Assembly: GCA_964486295.1 (NCBI GenBank)
Contig: CAZAMF010000007.1
Coordinates: 31,205-95,204, forward strand
Reading direction: 5' to 3'
Length of the DNA stretch: 64,000 nt
DNA from: CALBZG01 sp964486295
Lineage (GTDB): Bacteria; Bacillota; Clostridia; Peptostreptococcales; Anaerovoracaceae
Position numbers and translations under genes: made by a program. Positions 7,070 to 16,672 of this stretch are shown here, piece by piece (positions within the stretch are counted from its first letter, which is position 1; every line of letters starts with the position of its first letter). The notes under the pieces were generated by a model. The model saw nothing but the letters and a program-made list of their open reading frames with translations, searched no databases and was not told where the DNA came from.

Positions 7070-8977
7070 ATGGGCAAGACTTTAAGCTACAAAATTCTGG
7101 AAAATCACCTGGTCAGCGGTACCATGTCCCCAGGCGAAGAAATTACCATCAGGATTGATCAGACTTTGACTCAGGATTCGACGGGAACGATGGTTTATCT
7201 CCAACTTGAAGCCATGAATGTTGATCATATAAAGACCGAGCTTTCCGTTGCTTACGTAGATCATAATACGCTGCAAACCGGTTTTGAAAATGCGGACGAC
7301 CACGAATTCATTAAAAGCGTGGCAAAGCGCCATGGGGTGCTTTTCAGTAAACCCGGAAACGGAATCTGCCATCAGTTGCATCTGGAAAATTTCGGTGTCC
7401 CTGGCAAAACTCTGCTGGGTTCAGACAGCCACACCCCTACCGGCGGCGGGCTTGGTATGATCGCCATCGGAGCCGGTGGTCTTGATGTAGCCATGGCGAT
7501 GGCCAAGGGCACCTATAGCCTGACTGTTCCTAAAGTCGTTCAAGTTGAGTTGACCGGGAAATTACCTGCGTGGTCCTCAGCGAAAGATATCATATTATAT
7601 GTTTTAAAGATTCTGACTGTTAAAGGCGGCGTGGGAAAGATCATTGAATATACCGGAGATGGCGTCAAAACCCTCTCTGTAACCGATAGAGCTACTATTA
7701 CGAATATGGGTGCGGAGTTGGGCGCTACAACTTCTATCTTCCCAAGCGATGAAAACACAAAGGAATATCTGGAATCTCAGGGCAGAGGGAATGCCTATGT
7801 CCCCCTCTCAGCTGATCCCGATGCTGTGTACGACGAAGTTCTGAAAGTTGACCTTTCAACGATTGTACCGATGGCAGCAAAGCCTCATAGTCCGGATAAT
7901 GTATCTGCCGTTAAAGAGATCGGCCCAATCAAAGTCGATCAGGTTGCCATCGGCAGCTGCACGAATTCATCGTATTCCGATCTGATGAAGGTGGCGGCTA
8001 TTCTGAAAGGGAAAAAAGTCGCCGAGGACGTGAGCCTGGTCATTTCACCGGGTTCCAGCAAAATTCTTTCCAAGATGGCGTCCAACGGTGCTCTGGCAGA
8101 TCTCATCGATGCCGGAGCGCGAATTATCGAAAATGCTTGCGGTCCTTGTATCGGCATGGGGCAGTCGCCAAAATCCGGTGCAGTGTCTTTGAGAACATTC
8201 AACAGGAATTTCAAGGGCAGAAGCGGGACCAATGACGCAATGGTTTACCTTGTCAGCCCTGAAACGGCAGCTGTTTCGGCACTGACCGGCGTACTCACGG
8301 ATGGAAATGAATCAGGGGTTGAACTGCCGCTCATCAAAAACGAGACCTTTGATCCGAATAATAATTTCATCGTATTTCCGGACGGACGCGGAAAAGAGAT
8401 CCCGCTGGAAATGGGTCCGAACATCAAACCGTTCCCGCGCAATACCGATCTGCCGGAAACATTGGAAACCGTAGTAACGCTGAAGGCAGGCAATAATATC
8501 ACCACCGACGATATAATGCCATCTGATTCAAGACTTTTGCCATATCGATCCAATGTACCGTATCTTTCGGGATTCTGCTTTGAAAAGCTTGACCATGAAT
8601 TCCCTCAGCGCTGTAAAACCGCAGGCAGCTGCTCGATTGCCGGAGGGGAAAATTACGGACAAGGTTCCAGCCGTGAGCATGCCGCGCTGGCTCCCCTTTA
8701 TCTGGGCGTCAGATTTGTCCTGGCCAAATCGTTTGCACGAATCCACAGAGCGAATCTGATAAACAGCGGGATCCTGCCACTGGTTTTTGAAGATCCGGCC
8801 GATCTTGATGATCTCTCTTTAGGAGACAAACTGATTGTGGAACATGCCAGAGAGCAGGTGAAATCCGGTGTTGTTGAAGTCAGAAACGTGAATACAGGGA
8901 AAACATACAGGACCTTGACCAGTTTCTCGGACAATGAAATCGATATGATTTTAAAAGGCGGGAAAATCAATCTATAA
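7070..8977 (+). CDS. acnA: Aconitate hydratase
   Basis: Isomerises citrate to isocitrate through a [4Fe-4S] cluster. The 635-residue protein is the compact form common in Clostridia. Cluster ligands are visible in GSCTNSSYSDL and NACGPCIGMGQ; substrate-side motifs include LLGSDSHTPTGGGLGM, and the C-terminal swivel domain contains NYGQGSSREHAAL. The start is taken at ATG 7070, behind AAGGAG at 7058-7063; an upstream in-frame ATG at 7025 lies within the promoter and operator and is not credible. It is the first gene of acn-icd-gntR, giving with icd the citrate-to-2-oxoglutarate route for glutamate synthesis. No citrate synthase gene is in the window. Confidence 0.93.
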   Translation: MGKTLSYKILENHLVSGTMSPGEEITIRIDQTLTQDSTGTMVYLQLEAMNVDHIKTELSVAYVDHNTLQTGFENADDHEFIKSVAKRHGVLFSKPGNGICHQLHLENFGVPGKTLLGSDSHTPTGGGLGMIAIGAGGLDVAMAMAKGTYSLTVPKVVQVELTGKLPAWSSAKDIILYVLKILTVKGGVGKIIEYTGDGVKTLSVTDRATITNMGAELGATTSIFPSDENTKEYLESQGRGNAYVPLSADPDAVYDEVLKVDLSTIVPMAAKPHSPDNVSAVKEIGPIKVDQVAIGSCTNSSYSDLMKVAAILKGKKVAEDVSLVISPGSSKILSKMASNGALADLIDAGARIIENACGPCIGMGQSPKSGAVSLRTFNRNFKGRSGTNDAMVYLVSPETAAVSALTGVLTDGNESGVELPLIKNETFDPNNNFIVFPDGRGKEIPLEMGPNIKPFPRNTDLPETLETVVTLKAGNNITTDDIMPSDSRLLPYRSNVPYLSGFCFEKLDHEFPQRCKTAGSCSIAGGENYGQGSSREHAALAPLYLGVRFVLAKSFARIHRANLINSGILPLVFEDPADLDDLSLGDKLIVEHAREQVKSGVVEVRNVNTGKTYRTLTSFSDNEIDMILKGGKINL

Positions 8978-9003
8978 TTTTTATTGAATCAGAGGGGAAA
9001 GAT

Positions 9004-10164
9004 ATGAATAATACTGAAAGCCAAACCAAAATCATCGAAGCTTTTGAAAAACTTCTCAAGGAACAGCAGGAAAGATGCAGGAATATGGGCAATTCTTCTT
9101 TTCCGGATTATAGCAAAGCCGGGAAGATTGTTATTGGAACCATTGCCGGAGATGGAATCGGACCAGTCATCATGGATCAGACGATCCGGGTACTGAATGA
9201 TTTGCTCAAAGAAGAGCTTTCATCCGGGAAAATCGAACTGAAGCAAATAGACGGCCTGACGATCGAGAACCGGCTGGCTCAAGGAACCACACTTCCGCCC
9301 GATGTTCTGAAAGAAATAAAAGAATGTGATCTTCTGCTTAAAGGGCCGACTACCACTCCGGATAATCAGGGCTCAGGGATCAATCTTGAAAGCGCTAACG
9401 TTGCTTTGAGACGCGAACTTGACCTTTTTGCCAACGTTAGGCCTGTCTGTATCCCCGAGCAAAATATCAATTGGGTTTTCTACAGGGAAAACACAGAGGG
9501 AGAATATGTGCTGGGGAGCAAGGGGATCGATTGCGGCGAACTGGCCTTTGATTTTAAAGTTACTACAGATGCCGGCACGGAGCGTATTGCAAGAGCTGCC
9601 TTTGAATATGCCAAGGCAAACGGAAATCTAAAGGTATCAATCGTTACAAAAGCAAATATTATCAAGAAAACCGATGGCCGCTTCCTTGATATCTGCTATA
9701 AAATTTCAAAAGAATACCCGGATATCATAACCGATGATTGGTATGTGGATATTATGGCTGCCAACCTGATCAATCCTCGCGTGCAGAAAAATTTCAATGT
9801 GATCATCGCACCAAATCTTTACGGGGATATTCTGACAGACGAAGCCGCTCAAATTCAGGGTGGAGTCGGAACAGCCGGAAGCGCCAATATCGGTTCCAAA
9901 TATGCGATGTTTGAAGCGATCCATGGTTCAGGGTTAAGAATGGTAGCCAGAGGCAATGCCCATCTGGCAAATCCGGCCAGCCTCTTGAACGCCGCGGAAA
10001 TGATGCTCAGACACATCGGAAAAGCCGAAAAGGCAAATGCGCTGAATCTGGCAGTAGCTTATGCGAATTCCAAAATGATCATGGCCGGCGACGGACACAG
10101 AGATTCAGCTGAAGCATACACAGATGCGGTATTGTCACATCTTCAAATCAATGCAGGTTTATAA
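9004..10164 (+). CDS. icd: Isocitrate dehydrogenase, NAD-type, isocitrate/isopropylmalate family
   Basis: Oxidative decarboxylation of isocitrate to 2-oxoglutarate. The 386-residue protein starts with about 40 extra polar residues before the conserved GTIAGDGIGPVIMD. Further motifs are FYRENTEGEYVLG, the catalytic-lysine region IVTKANIIKKTDGRF, the metal-binding NLYGDILTDEAAQIQGG and AIHGSG. The family also contains 3-isopropylmalate and tartrate dehydrogenases, but the aconitase neighbour 26 bp upstream and the gntR downstream point to isocitrate. NAD rather than NADP preference is inferred from the family branch, not proven. RBS GAGGGG precedes the ATG. Confidence 0.85.
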   Translation: MNNTESQTKIIEAFEKLLKEQQERCRNMGNSSFPDYSKAGKIVIGTIAGDGIGPVIMDQTIRVLNDLLKEELSSGKIELKQIDGLTIENRLAQGTTLPPDVLKEIKECDLLLKGPTTTPDNQGSGINLESANVALRRELDLFANVRPVCIPEQNINWVFYRENTEGEYVLGSKGIDCGELAFDFKVTTDAGTERIARAAFEYAKANGNLKVSIVTKANIIKKTDGRFLDICYKISKEYPDIITDDWYVDIMAANLINPRVQKNFNVIIAPNLYGDILTDEAAQIQGGVGTAGSANIGSKYAMFEAIHGSGLRMVARGNAHLANPASLLNAAEMMLRHIGKAEKANALNLAVAYANSKMIMAGDGHRDSAEAYTDAVLSHLQINAGL

Positions 10165-10202
10165 TCCGGCAGACCGCTTTCTGATTAAGGAGACTCAAAT
10201 TA

Positions 10203-10865
10203 ATGGAAATCAAAAAGTATGTTTTGGATATAAAGCCTAATAATCAACCTTTATCCGGGACGTTGTTCATTCAGCTTCAGAAGGATATTTTATCAGGCAA
10301 GCTAAAGTCGGGTGAAAAACTCACGGAGCAGGATCTCTGTACGGCTTACAATGTCAGTCGTACTCCGGTCAGAGAAGCGCTCAGACAGCTTGAAATGGAT
10401 GGTCTGGTTGAAAACATTCCCAACAGAGGAGCTTTTGTTGTGGGGTTCTCGGATCAGGATCTGATGGACATGTACGATCTTCGTAAGGCCTACGAAATCC
10501 AGGCGGTGCGCTGGGCTATCGAGCGAATCAGCGACGACGAGTTGGATGCATTGGAAGAGACCTTCGAATTTATGGAATTTTATACGATCAAGAACGATAT
10601 CGATAAAATGCTGAATATCAATACAGGCTTTCATCAGATCATCTATTCGGCTTCGAAGAACCGCATGTTGCAGCACGTGCTTTCATCCTACCAGATTTAT
10701 CTGAAACATAGCAGCAGAAATTTTATCTACGAAGATGATTATCTGGATACCGTTCTCGCGGAACATAAGGCGATTTTTGACGCGTTCAAAATAAAAGACC
10801 CCGACGCGGGGGCTTTAGCCATGGCGATCCATATGGATAATTCCAAACTTCGCCACAACTCATGA
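10203..10865 (+). CDS. GntR-family (FadR-type) transcriptional regulator
   Basis: A 220-residue regulator with an N-terminal winged helix: QLQKDILSGKLKSGEKLTEQ, then YNVSRTPVREALRQLEMDGL, then NRGAFV as the wing. The C-terminal part is an all-helical FCD-type ligand domain (DLMDMYDLRKAYEIQAVRWA). It closes the acn-icd operon and is followed directly by a terminator. It likely binds the 28-bp inverted repeat over the operon promoter; citrate or isocitrate would be a logical effector, but this is speculation. Confidence 0.87.
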   Translation: MEIKKYVLDIKPNNQPLSGTLFIQLQKDILSGKLKSGEKLTEQDLCTAYNVSRTPVREALRQLEMDGLVENIPNRGAFVVGFSDQDLMDMYDLRKAYEIQAVRWAIERISDDELDALEETFEFMEFYTIKNDIDKMLNINTGFHQIIYSASKNRMLQHVLSSYQIYLKHSSRNFIYEDDYLDTVLAEHKAIFDAFKIKDPDAGALAMAIHMDNSKLRHNS

Positions 10866-10888
10866 TGATACAGAATTCAAAAAATAGT

Positions 10889-10918
10889 AAAGGTGCCGCT
10901 TCCGGCACCTTTATTTTT
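10889..10918. terminator. Bidirectional terminator between gntR and the 17-gene minus-strand run
   Basis: Perfect 10-bp stem AAAGGTGCCG/CGGCACCTTT with a CTTC loop. It is followed by ATTTTTT on the plus strand and preceded by an A-rich stretch serving the minus strand. Confidence 0.85.
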
Positions 10919-11631
10919 TAAAAAAATATACCCATGATGAAACGATAGAAGAAATTAATAGCCGGCAAAATAACAATATCCGTTATATTGAAGAGGATCA
11001 GGATCAGCAAGATCACCAGCCCCTTATCATAGATTTTATAGTACAAATCGCTTTGTTTCAGATTAAAAACCTGAGTGATAATGTTAAATCCGTCCAGCGG
11101 CGGTACCGGAAGAAGGTTGAAAACCATCAGCACCAGGTTGATCTTAACGACATTCAAAAGCGCTTCAACCACCAGAGCGCCTACGGAGGATAAGGCGAAC
11201 CCCAGCGCAAACACTTCAATCAGTTTTGTAATGCCGGCAAAAGCGATGGCCAAGATCAGGTTCAGGCTGACCCCGGAAATGGCAACCAGCAATTCATCTC
11301 TTCTGGGATTCTTAAAATACCTCGGATTGATCTGAACCGGCATACCCCATCCAAATCCAATAAATATCAGACACAACAGGCCGATCGGGTCTATATGGGC
11401 CATCGGATTGACAGTGACCCTCCCCTGTCGTTTCGGTGTCGGATCACCCAGCTTATTCGCGACATAAGCGTGGGCGAACTCATGGAAGGACAGGCCGATC
11501 AAAATCGCCGGCATCATAAGCAAAGTACTCAGGATCCAGGTCTTCGGATCACTGAACCTTCCGCTCATCAGGGAACTGAACACCATCAGGGCGAGAAATA
11601 AAAGAGTCATGGGATTCATCATTCTCGACAT
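10918..11631 (-). CDS. Site-2 protease family (M50) membrane metalloprotease
   Basis: A 237-residue multi-pass membrane protein. The zinc motif HEFAH is at residues 50-54 within a membrane helix, and the third ligand region is NLLPVPPLDG near residue 170. About six hydrophobic segments are visible. The protein lacks PDZ or CBS domains, matching the small, widespread rhomboid-sized M50 group of Firmicutes with unassigned substrates. It is the last gene of the long minus-strand run, 3 bp after glyA, with GGAG 9 bp upstream of its ATG. It is not SpoIVFB by context. Confidence 0.85.
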   Translation of the reverse strand: MSRMMNPMTLLFLALMVFSSLMSGRFSDPKTWILSTLLMMPAILIGLSFHEFAHAYVANKLGDPTPKRQGRVTVNPMAHIDPIGLLCLIFIGFGWGMPVQINPRYFKNPRRDELLVAISGVSLNLILAIAFAGITKLIEVFALGFALSSVGALVVEALLNVVKINLVLMVFNLLPVPPLDGFNIITQVFNLKQSDLYYKIYDKGLVILLILILFNITDIVILPAINFFYRFIMGIFF

Positions 11632-11634
11632 CAG

Positions 11635-12882
11635 TTATTTCTCCATATTGCTTAACGGGAACCTGTCGCACAGATCCTTAACGATCGCCTTGGCTTCTGT
11701 CGCCTTAGTTTCTTCGCCTTTGTTGTCAAGAACAAGGCTGATCGCTTCCGCAACTAATTTGATCTCATTTTCTTTGAAGCCCCTGGTGGTAAGCGCCGGA
11801 GTTCCAAGTCTCAGACCGCTGGTGATAAAAGGTCCCTGAGGATCATTAGGTACCGTATTTTTATTGGTCGTAATATTTGCCGCATCCAGCATCGCCTCGG
11901 CCTCTTTACCTGTCAGGCCTTTGTTGACAAGGCTGACCAACATCAGATGATTGTCAGTCCCTCCCGATACCAGTTTGAAATCTCTGGACATCATTTCATT
12001 CGCCAGAACTCCTGCATTGGATACGATCTGCCTTGCGTACGTTTTAAAGTCGGGGTCAAGGGCTTGTTTGAAACAGACAGCTTTACCTGCAATCACATGC
12101 ATCAGAGGGCCGCCCTGGATCCCCGGGAATATGCCCTTGTTGATTGCCGGGCCAAATTCTTTTTTGGCAAGTATAATTCCACCTCTCGGTCCTCTCAATG
12201 TTTTATGTGTCGTTGCCGTTACGATGTCAGCATATTCCATCGGATTCGGATGCATTCCGCCGGCCACCAGCCCCGCAAAGTGAGCCATGTCAACCATCAG
12301 AAGTGCGCCCACTTCGTCAGCGATCTCACGGAAGCGTTCCGTGTAGATAATTCTGGGATAAGCGGAGGCTCCGGCGACGATCATTTTAGGGCGATGTTTT
12401 TTTGCCAGTTCTCTTACCTGGTCAAAATCGATGGTTTCAGTATCCGGATTCAATCCGTATGGAATGAAATTAAAATACTGGCCCGAAAAATTTGCCATAC
12501 TGCCATGGGTCAGATGTCCGCCGTTGGTCAGATCCATTCCCAGTACGGTGTCTCCATGTTTCAGGAGGGCAAAATATACGGCGATGTTGGCGGATGATCC
12601 GCTATGCGGCTGTACATTTGCATATTCGGCGCCGAAAAGCGCTTTCGCTCTATCTATAGCCAAATTCTCGACTTCATCCACATGTTCGCAGCCCCCGTAA
12701 TATCTTTTCCCAGGATAGCCTTCTGCATACTTGTTGGTCAGTATGCTGCCGCAGGCTTCCATAACAGCCTGGCTTGTATAGTTTTCAGAGGCGATCATTT
12801 CCAGCTTGTGTTCCTGCCTGGCCTCTTCGCGCATGATTGCATCATAAATTTCTTTGTCTTCAATTTTCAAATCTTCAAACAT
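11635..12882 (-). CDS. glyA: Serine hydroxymethyltransferase
   Basis: PLP enzyme interconverting serine plus tetrahydrofolate with glycine plus methylene-tetrahydrofolate. The 415-residue length is standard. Visible motifs are ENYTSQAVMEACGSILTNKY, YGGCEHVDEVE, VDMAHFAGLVAGG and the PLP-lysine region TATTHKTLRGPRGG. It supplies the C1 pool used by FolD (30987) and Fhs (32010) further upstream in the same strand. It is 20 bp after cls, with AAAGGA as ribosome binding site. Confidence 0.97.
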   Translation of the reverse strand: MFEDLKIEDKEIYDAIMREEARQEHKLEMIASENYTSQAVMEACGSILTNKYAEGYPGKRYYGGCEHVDEVENLAIDRAKALFGAEYANVQPHSGSSANIAVYFALLKHGDTVLGMDLTNGGHLTHGSMANFSGQYFNFIPYGLNPDTETIDFDQVRELAKKHRPKMIVAGASAYPRIIYTERFREIADEVGALLMVDMAHFAGLVAGGMHPNPMEYADIVTATTHKTLRGPRGGIILAKKEFGPAINKGIFPGIQGGPLMHVIAGKAVCFKQALDPDFKTYARQIVSNAGVLANEMMSRDFKLVSGGTDNHLMLVSLVNKGLTGKEAEAMLDAANITTNKNTVPNDPQGPFITSGLRLGTPALTTRGFKENEIKLVAEAISLVLDNKGEETKATEAKAIVKDLCDRFPLSNMEK

Positions 12883-12902
12883 GATCCATATTCCTTTCTT
12901 GA

Positions 12903-14363
12903 TTAAAGTAAGTCAGACAATAGTCTGCAAGTCGATTCTTTTGCCTTGATCCAGACCCCCCTGGCAGCATATGCTTCCGGGGTCAGTTCATGGCAATACT
13001 CCATATCTTTTGTGAAGATATTTTCCATCTGCTTGGCTTCTTTTGAACCGTATATAAAAACGTTGGTTTCAAAACTGAGTTTAAAGCTCCTTCTATCGAA
13101 GTTTGCTGTCCCGGCAGTTGAGACTTCACTGTCCACCACCATGGTTTTCGCATGGAGAAACCCATTGTCGTAAATATAAACCTTTGCACCCAGTCTCAGT
13201 AAAACTCCGACATAGGACCAGGTCGCCCAATACACAAATAAATGATCCGGCATCGAGGGGATCATAATCCTGACATCGACACCTGAGAGAATGGCAACCT
13301 TCAGGTTTTCCTGCAGGCTTCCGGACGGCACAAAATATGGTGTCTGGATCCATATCCTTCTTTGGGCGGTGGTTATCATTTTATTGAAGCCGCGTTTGAT
13401 CTCTTCCCTCGATGTATGTGGGCCGCAGCTGACGATTTGCAGGCCTGTGGTGCCCTCTCCGATGATATTTTTTGAGAAGGCCTCGCTGACATTCGTTTTT
13501 TCTTTTGAAGCGACTCTCCAGTCCAATAGGAATCTTGCCTTGATGTCATGAATGGCGCTTCCTTTTATTCTGAGCTGTGTATCCCGCCAATATCCGAATT
13601 TTTTCTTGAGTCCCAGATATTCCCGGCCGATATTGAATCCGCCGACATATCCGATGGAATCGTCAATGATGACCAGTTTTCTATGGTTTCTATAATTTAA
13701 TTTAGGATTGATATATTTCAGTCTAAGCGGAAAAAAGAATGCGAATTTACCGCCCGCTGCTTTATATTCTTTTAAAACTCTCCTCGTGAGCCTTTTGCTG
13801 CCGAGGCCGTCAGCCAGCAACCGGACCTGTACGCCTTCCGACGCTTTTTCAGTTAAAGCCTCCAGAAACTTTGTCCCGACCTCGTCTGGCTTAATAATGA
13901 AATACAAAATATCTATGGATGATTTTGCATTTTTTATATCGTTGAAAAGCGTCTCAAACATCTCAGCCCCGTCAGTGATAATTTCCAGCTCATTGTCCTG
14001 GGTAAAATAGGATTGCCCAAGGATCTGGTGGAGTTTGATCATATCCAGCCACACGGTTGTCTCCGGATAGTTGAATTCATAAATTCCGCAATCCATATCT
14101 GCCTTCTGCCGCTGTACTGAAGCAAGGACCATCGCTTCCTCCTCGGAAGTATATTTCATGACCTTATTTCTCGCAAAAACATTCGAAAGCATTAAGTATA
14201 GGAATGCGCCGATAACGGGCAGTATAAACAGAATCATACTCCACGCCAGTGTCGTCGAAGGATTTTTTCTTTCAAGAAATATGATGATTCCTGCGATTAT
14301 GAAGTTGAGAATAAATATAGCCATTGCAAGCGCCGGCAGATGGCTGAAAATATAACTGAACAT
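12903..14363 (-). CDS. cls: Cardiolipin synthase
   Basis: Phospholipase-D superfamily membrane enzyme that condenses phosphatidylglycerol molecules into cardiolipin. Two N-terminal membrane helices (about residues 8-28 and 38-58) precede two PLD domains with HKD motifs HRKLVIIDDSIGYVGGFN (about residue 225) and HAKTMVVDSEVSTAG (about 400). Length 486 is typical. Its ATG directly abuts the miaB stop codon, with AAGG inside miaB as ribosome binding site. Together with gpsA, plsY and plsX in the same run it forms a membrane-lipid group. Confidence 0.93.
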   Translation of the reverse strand: MFSYIFSHLPALAMAIFILNFIIAGIIIFLERKNPSTTLAWSMILFILPVIGAFLYLMLSNVFARNKVMKYTSEEEAMVLASVQRQKADMDCGIYEFNYPETTVWLDMIKLHQILGQSYFTQDNELEIITDGAEMFETLFNDIKNAKSSIDILYFIIKPDEVGTKFLEALTEKASEGVQVRLLADGLGSKRLTRRVLKEYKAAGGKFAFFFPLRLKYINPKLNYRNHRKLVIIDDSIGYVGGFNIGREYLGLKKKFGYWRDTQLRIKGSAIHDIKARFLLDWRVASKEKTNVSEAFSKNIIGEGTTGLQIVSCGPHTSREEIKRGFNKMITTAQRRIWIQTPYFVPSGSLQENLKVAILSGVDVRIMIPSMPDHLFVYWATWSYVGVLLRLGAKVYIYDNGFLHAKTMVVDSEVSTAGTANFDRRSFKLSFETNVFIYGSKEAKQMENIFTKDMEYCHELTPEAYAARGVWIKAKESTCRLLSDLL

Positions 14364-15674
14364 CTAGACTACCTTTTCTCCATCCAGGCTGAAAGTCTTC
14401 GCCTCAGTAATTTTGACTTTTATAATTTCCCCGAGATCGTCCGGATCGGCTTTGAAATTTACCAGTTTAAAAGTATCCGTTCTGCCCGAAAATGTTTTCG
14501 TGTTTCTTTTCGAAACGCTTTCCACCAGTACGTTTTCAACCCGGCCGGCATAACACGAATTTCTGTCCGCTGAACTTTCATTGATGATGCTGACAAGCCG
14601 GTTAAACCTGTCGTGCTTGATATCCTCAGGGACCTGATCGGTAGAATCTGCGGCTGGTGTCCCTTTTCTGACGGAATACAAAAATGTAAACGCAGAATCG
14701 AATCCAACCTTTCTGCAAAGATCCAGGGTGTTTTCAAACTCTTCTTCGGTTTCTCCCGGAAACCCGACGATGATATCCGTGCTGATAGCGATATCCGGTA
14801 CAGCTATTCTGAGTTTTTCGATCAGGTCCAGATAATCCTCTCTGGTGTAGTGCCTGTTCATTCTTGAGAGAACATGATTATCACCGGATTGAACCGGCAG
14901 GTGAATGTAATTGCATAGCTTCGGCAATTCGGCAAACGCCAGGATCAGGTCCTCGCTCAAATCCTTTGGGTGCGAAGTCATGAACCGGATCCGCTCCAGG
15001 CCTTCGATCTCAGCAAGCGCATAAAGCAACTCCGTGAAGTTGGGCTTGTAGGAATTAACATTTTGGCCTAATAGTGTGATCTCAACCACCCCATCCTGCA
15101 CAAGACCTTTCACTTCGGAAATGATCTGCTCAGGATCCCGCGAACGTTCACGCCCTCTGGTATAAGGGACGATGCAATAAGAACAAAAATTGTTACATCC
15201 GTACATGATATTTACAAACGCTTTATGTCTATACAGTCGTTTTGCCGGAAGGCCTTCGATGATTTCCCCCGCTTCTTCCCATACATCAACCAGTTTATTC
15301 TTTTCGCTTTTCACGTTTTCAATCAACTTGGGAAGTTCATGGATATTATGCGTCCCGAAAATGATGTCTACCCACGGATATTTTTTTTTGACAGAATCTA
15401 CGATATGCTGCTGCTGCATCATGCATCCGCCCACACAAACGATAAATCCGGGGTTGATTTCCTTCCGCTTTTTTAATTGGCCCAATGTGCCGAAAAAACT
15501 CTTATCGGCATTCTCGCGAACGCTGCAGGTATTGATGATGGCAATATCCGATTTGCCTGCTTCGTTGACCTGAAGCATTCCCATTTCAGTGAGGAGTCCG
15601 GCAAGTGTCTCGGAATCATGCTCGTTCATCTGGCATCCGAAGGTTTTGATATAAAAATTTGTTTCTGAATTCAT
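14364..15674 (-). CDS. miaB: tRNA-2-methylthio-N6-dimethylallyladenosine synthase
   Basis: Radical SAM methylthiotransferase acting on i6A37 of tRNAs reading UNN codons. The N-terminal MTTase domain has three cluster cysteines (TFGCQMNEHDSE, NTCSVREN, CVGGCM); the radical SAM motif is GCNNFCSYCIVPYTRGRERSR; a C-terminal TRAM domain follows. The RGRERSR form of the motif separates MiaB from RimO and MtaB. Length 436 fits. No mutS/mutL neighbour is present, unlike in many Firmicutes. Confidence 0.95.
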   Translation of the reverse strand: MNSETNFYIKTFGCQMNEHDSETLAGLLTEMGMLQVNEAGKSDIAIINTCSVRENADKSFFGTLGQLKKRKEINPGFIVCVGGCMMQQQHIVDSVKKKYPWVDIIFGTHNIHELPKLIENVKSEKNKLVDVWEEAGEIIEGLPAKRLYRHKAFVNIMYGCNNFCSYCIVPYTRGRERSRDPEQIISEVKGLVQDGVVEITLLGQNVNSYKPNFTELLYALAEIEGLERIRFMTSHPKDLSEDLILAFAELPKLCNYIHLPVQSGDNHVLSRMNRHYTREDYLDLIEKLRIAVPDIAISTDIIVGFPGETEEEFENTLDLCRKVGFDSAFTFLYSVRKGTPAADSTDQVPEDIKHDRFNRLVSIINESSADRNSCYAGRVENVLVESVSKRNTKTFSGRTDTFKLVNFKADPDDLGEIIKVKITEAKTFSLDGEKVV

Positions 15675-15685
15675 TCTTTCCTGTC

Positions 15686-16672
15686 CTATTCGTGCTTTCT
15701 GTCTCGTGTCATGAGCGCGTTTGCTGCATATTTCACATCCATATTTTCATTGATCACACCATAAATGACTTCCGTGATCGGCATCTCAACATCTACTCTT
15801 TTTGCGAGTTCATAGGCTGCTTCCGCTGTATACATGCCTTCAACAACCATACCCACCTTGCGAACCGCTTCAGCAGGATCGACCCCTTCCCCAATCATGA
15901 TTCCGCAGCGTCTGTTGCGGCTATGCATGCTGGTGCATGTGACGATGAGGTCTCCGATTCCGGAGAGGCCCAAAAAAGTTTCTCTTTCAGCGCCCAGTTT
16001 GACTCCGAGCCTGGCTATTTCGGCGATGCCTCTAGTCATCATGGCGGCCTTTGCGTTGTCTCCGAAGCCCATTCCGTCAGAAATGCCGGCTCCCAGCGCT
16101 ATAATGTTCTTTAGTGCGCCGCCAAGTTCAACACCGATTATGTCCCGGTTCGTATATATTCTGAACCTATCCGTTATAAATTCTTCCTGAATAATGTCCG
16201 CATACTTCATATCTTTTGAGGCAACGGCAACCGTTGTCGGCAGCTTCACGCCAACCTCTTCCGCATGGCTTGGTCCGGACAAAGCCACATATGGATGGCC
16301 CGGTGCAAGTTCCTCAGCGATTTCAGACATCCTTTTCAATGTTTTCTGCTCGATTCCCTTGGCGACATTGACAATGATTTTGTTTTCCAGATACGGCAGT
16401 GCGGAAGCGATCGCCGATCTGAAGTGCTGCGCCGGGGCTGCAAAAAGAGCGATCTCTGCTCCTTCTAAAGCTTCTTCTGTACTGTAAGCGATGGAAAGGT
16501 TTTCACCAAATTTGACATACGGCAGATATTTTTTATTCTCTCTATCGCGATCCATGGCTCTCAGATGTTCTGCATCAACGTCAGAGATGGCAACCTTATG
16601 CCCGATATCCGATAATGTTACCGCTAGTGCAGTGCCCCAGCTGCCCGCTCCAATCACGCCTATATTCTTCAT
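15686..16672 (-). CDS. gpsA: Glycerol-3-phosphate dehydrogenase [NAD(P)+]
   Basis: Reduces dihydroxyacetone phosphate to sn-glycerol 3-phosphate for phospholipid synthesis. The nucleotide fold starts at residue 5 (GAGSWGTALAV). Other family blocks are NVAKGIE, ALSGPSHAEEV, GALKNIIALGAGISDGMGFG (catalytic lysine region) and LSGIGDLIVTC. The 328-residue length is normal. It overlaps plsY by 4 bp, the classic plsY-gpsA pair; PlsY uses its product as acyl acceptor. Confidence 0.97.
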   Translation of the reverse strand: MKNIGVIGAGSWGTALAVTLSDIGHKVAISDVDAEHLRAMDRDRENKKYLPYVKFGENLSIAYSTEEALEGAEIALFAAPAQHFRSAIASALPYLENKIIVNVAKGIEQKTLKRMSEIAEELAPGHPYVALSGPSHAEEVGVKLPTTVAVASKDMKYADIIQEEFITDRFRIYTNRDIIGVELGGALKNIIALGAGISDGMGFGDNAKAAMMTRGIAEIARLGVKLGAERETFLGLSGIGDLIVTCTSMHSRNRRCGIMIGEGVDPAEAVRKVGMVVEGMYTAEAAYELAKRVDVEMPITEVIYGVINENMDVKYAANALMTRDRKHE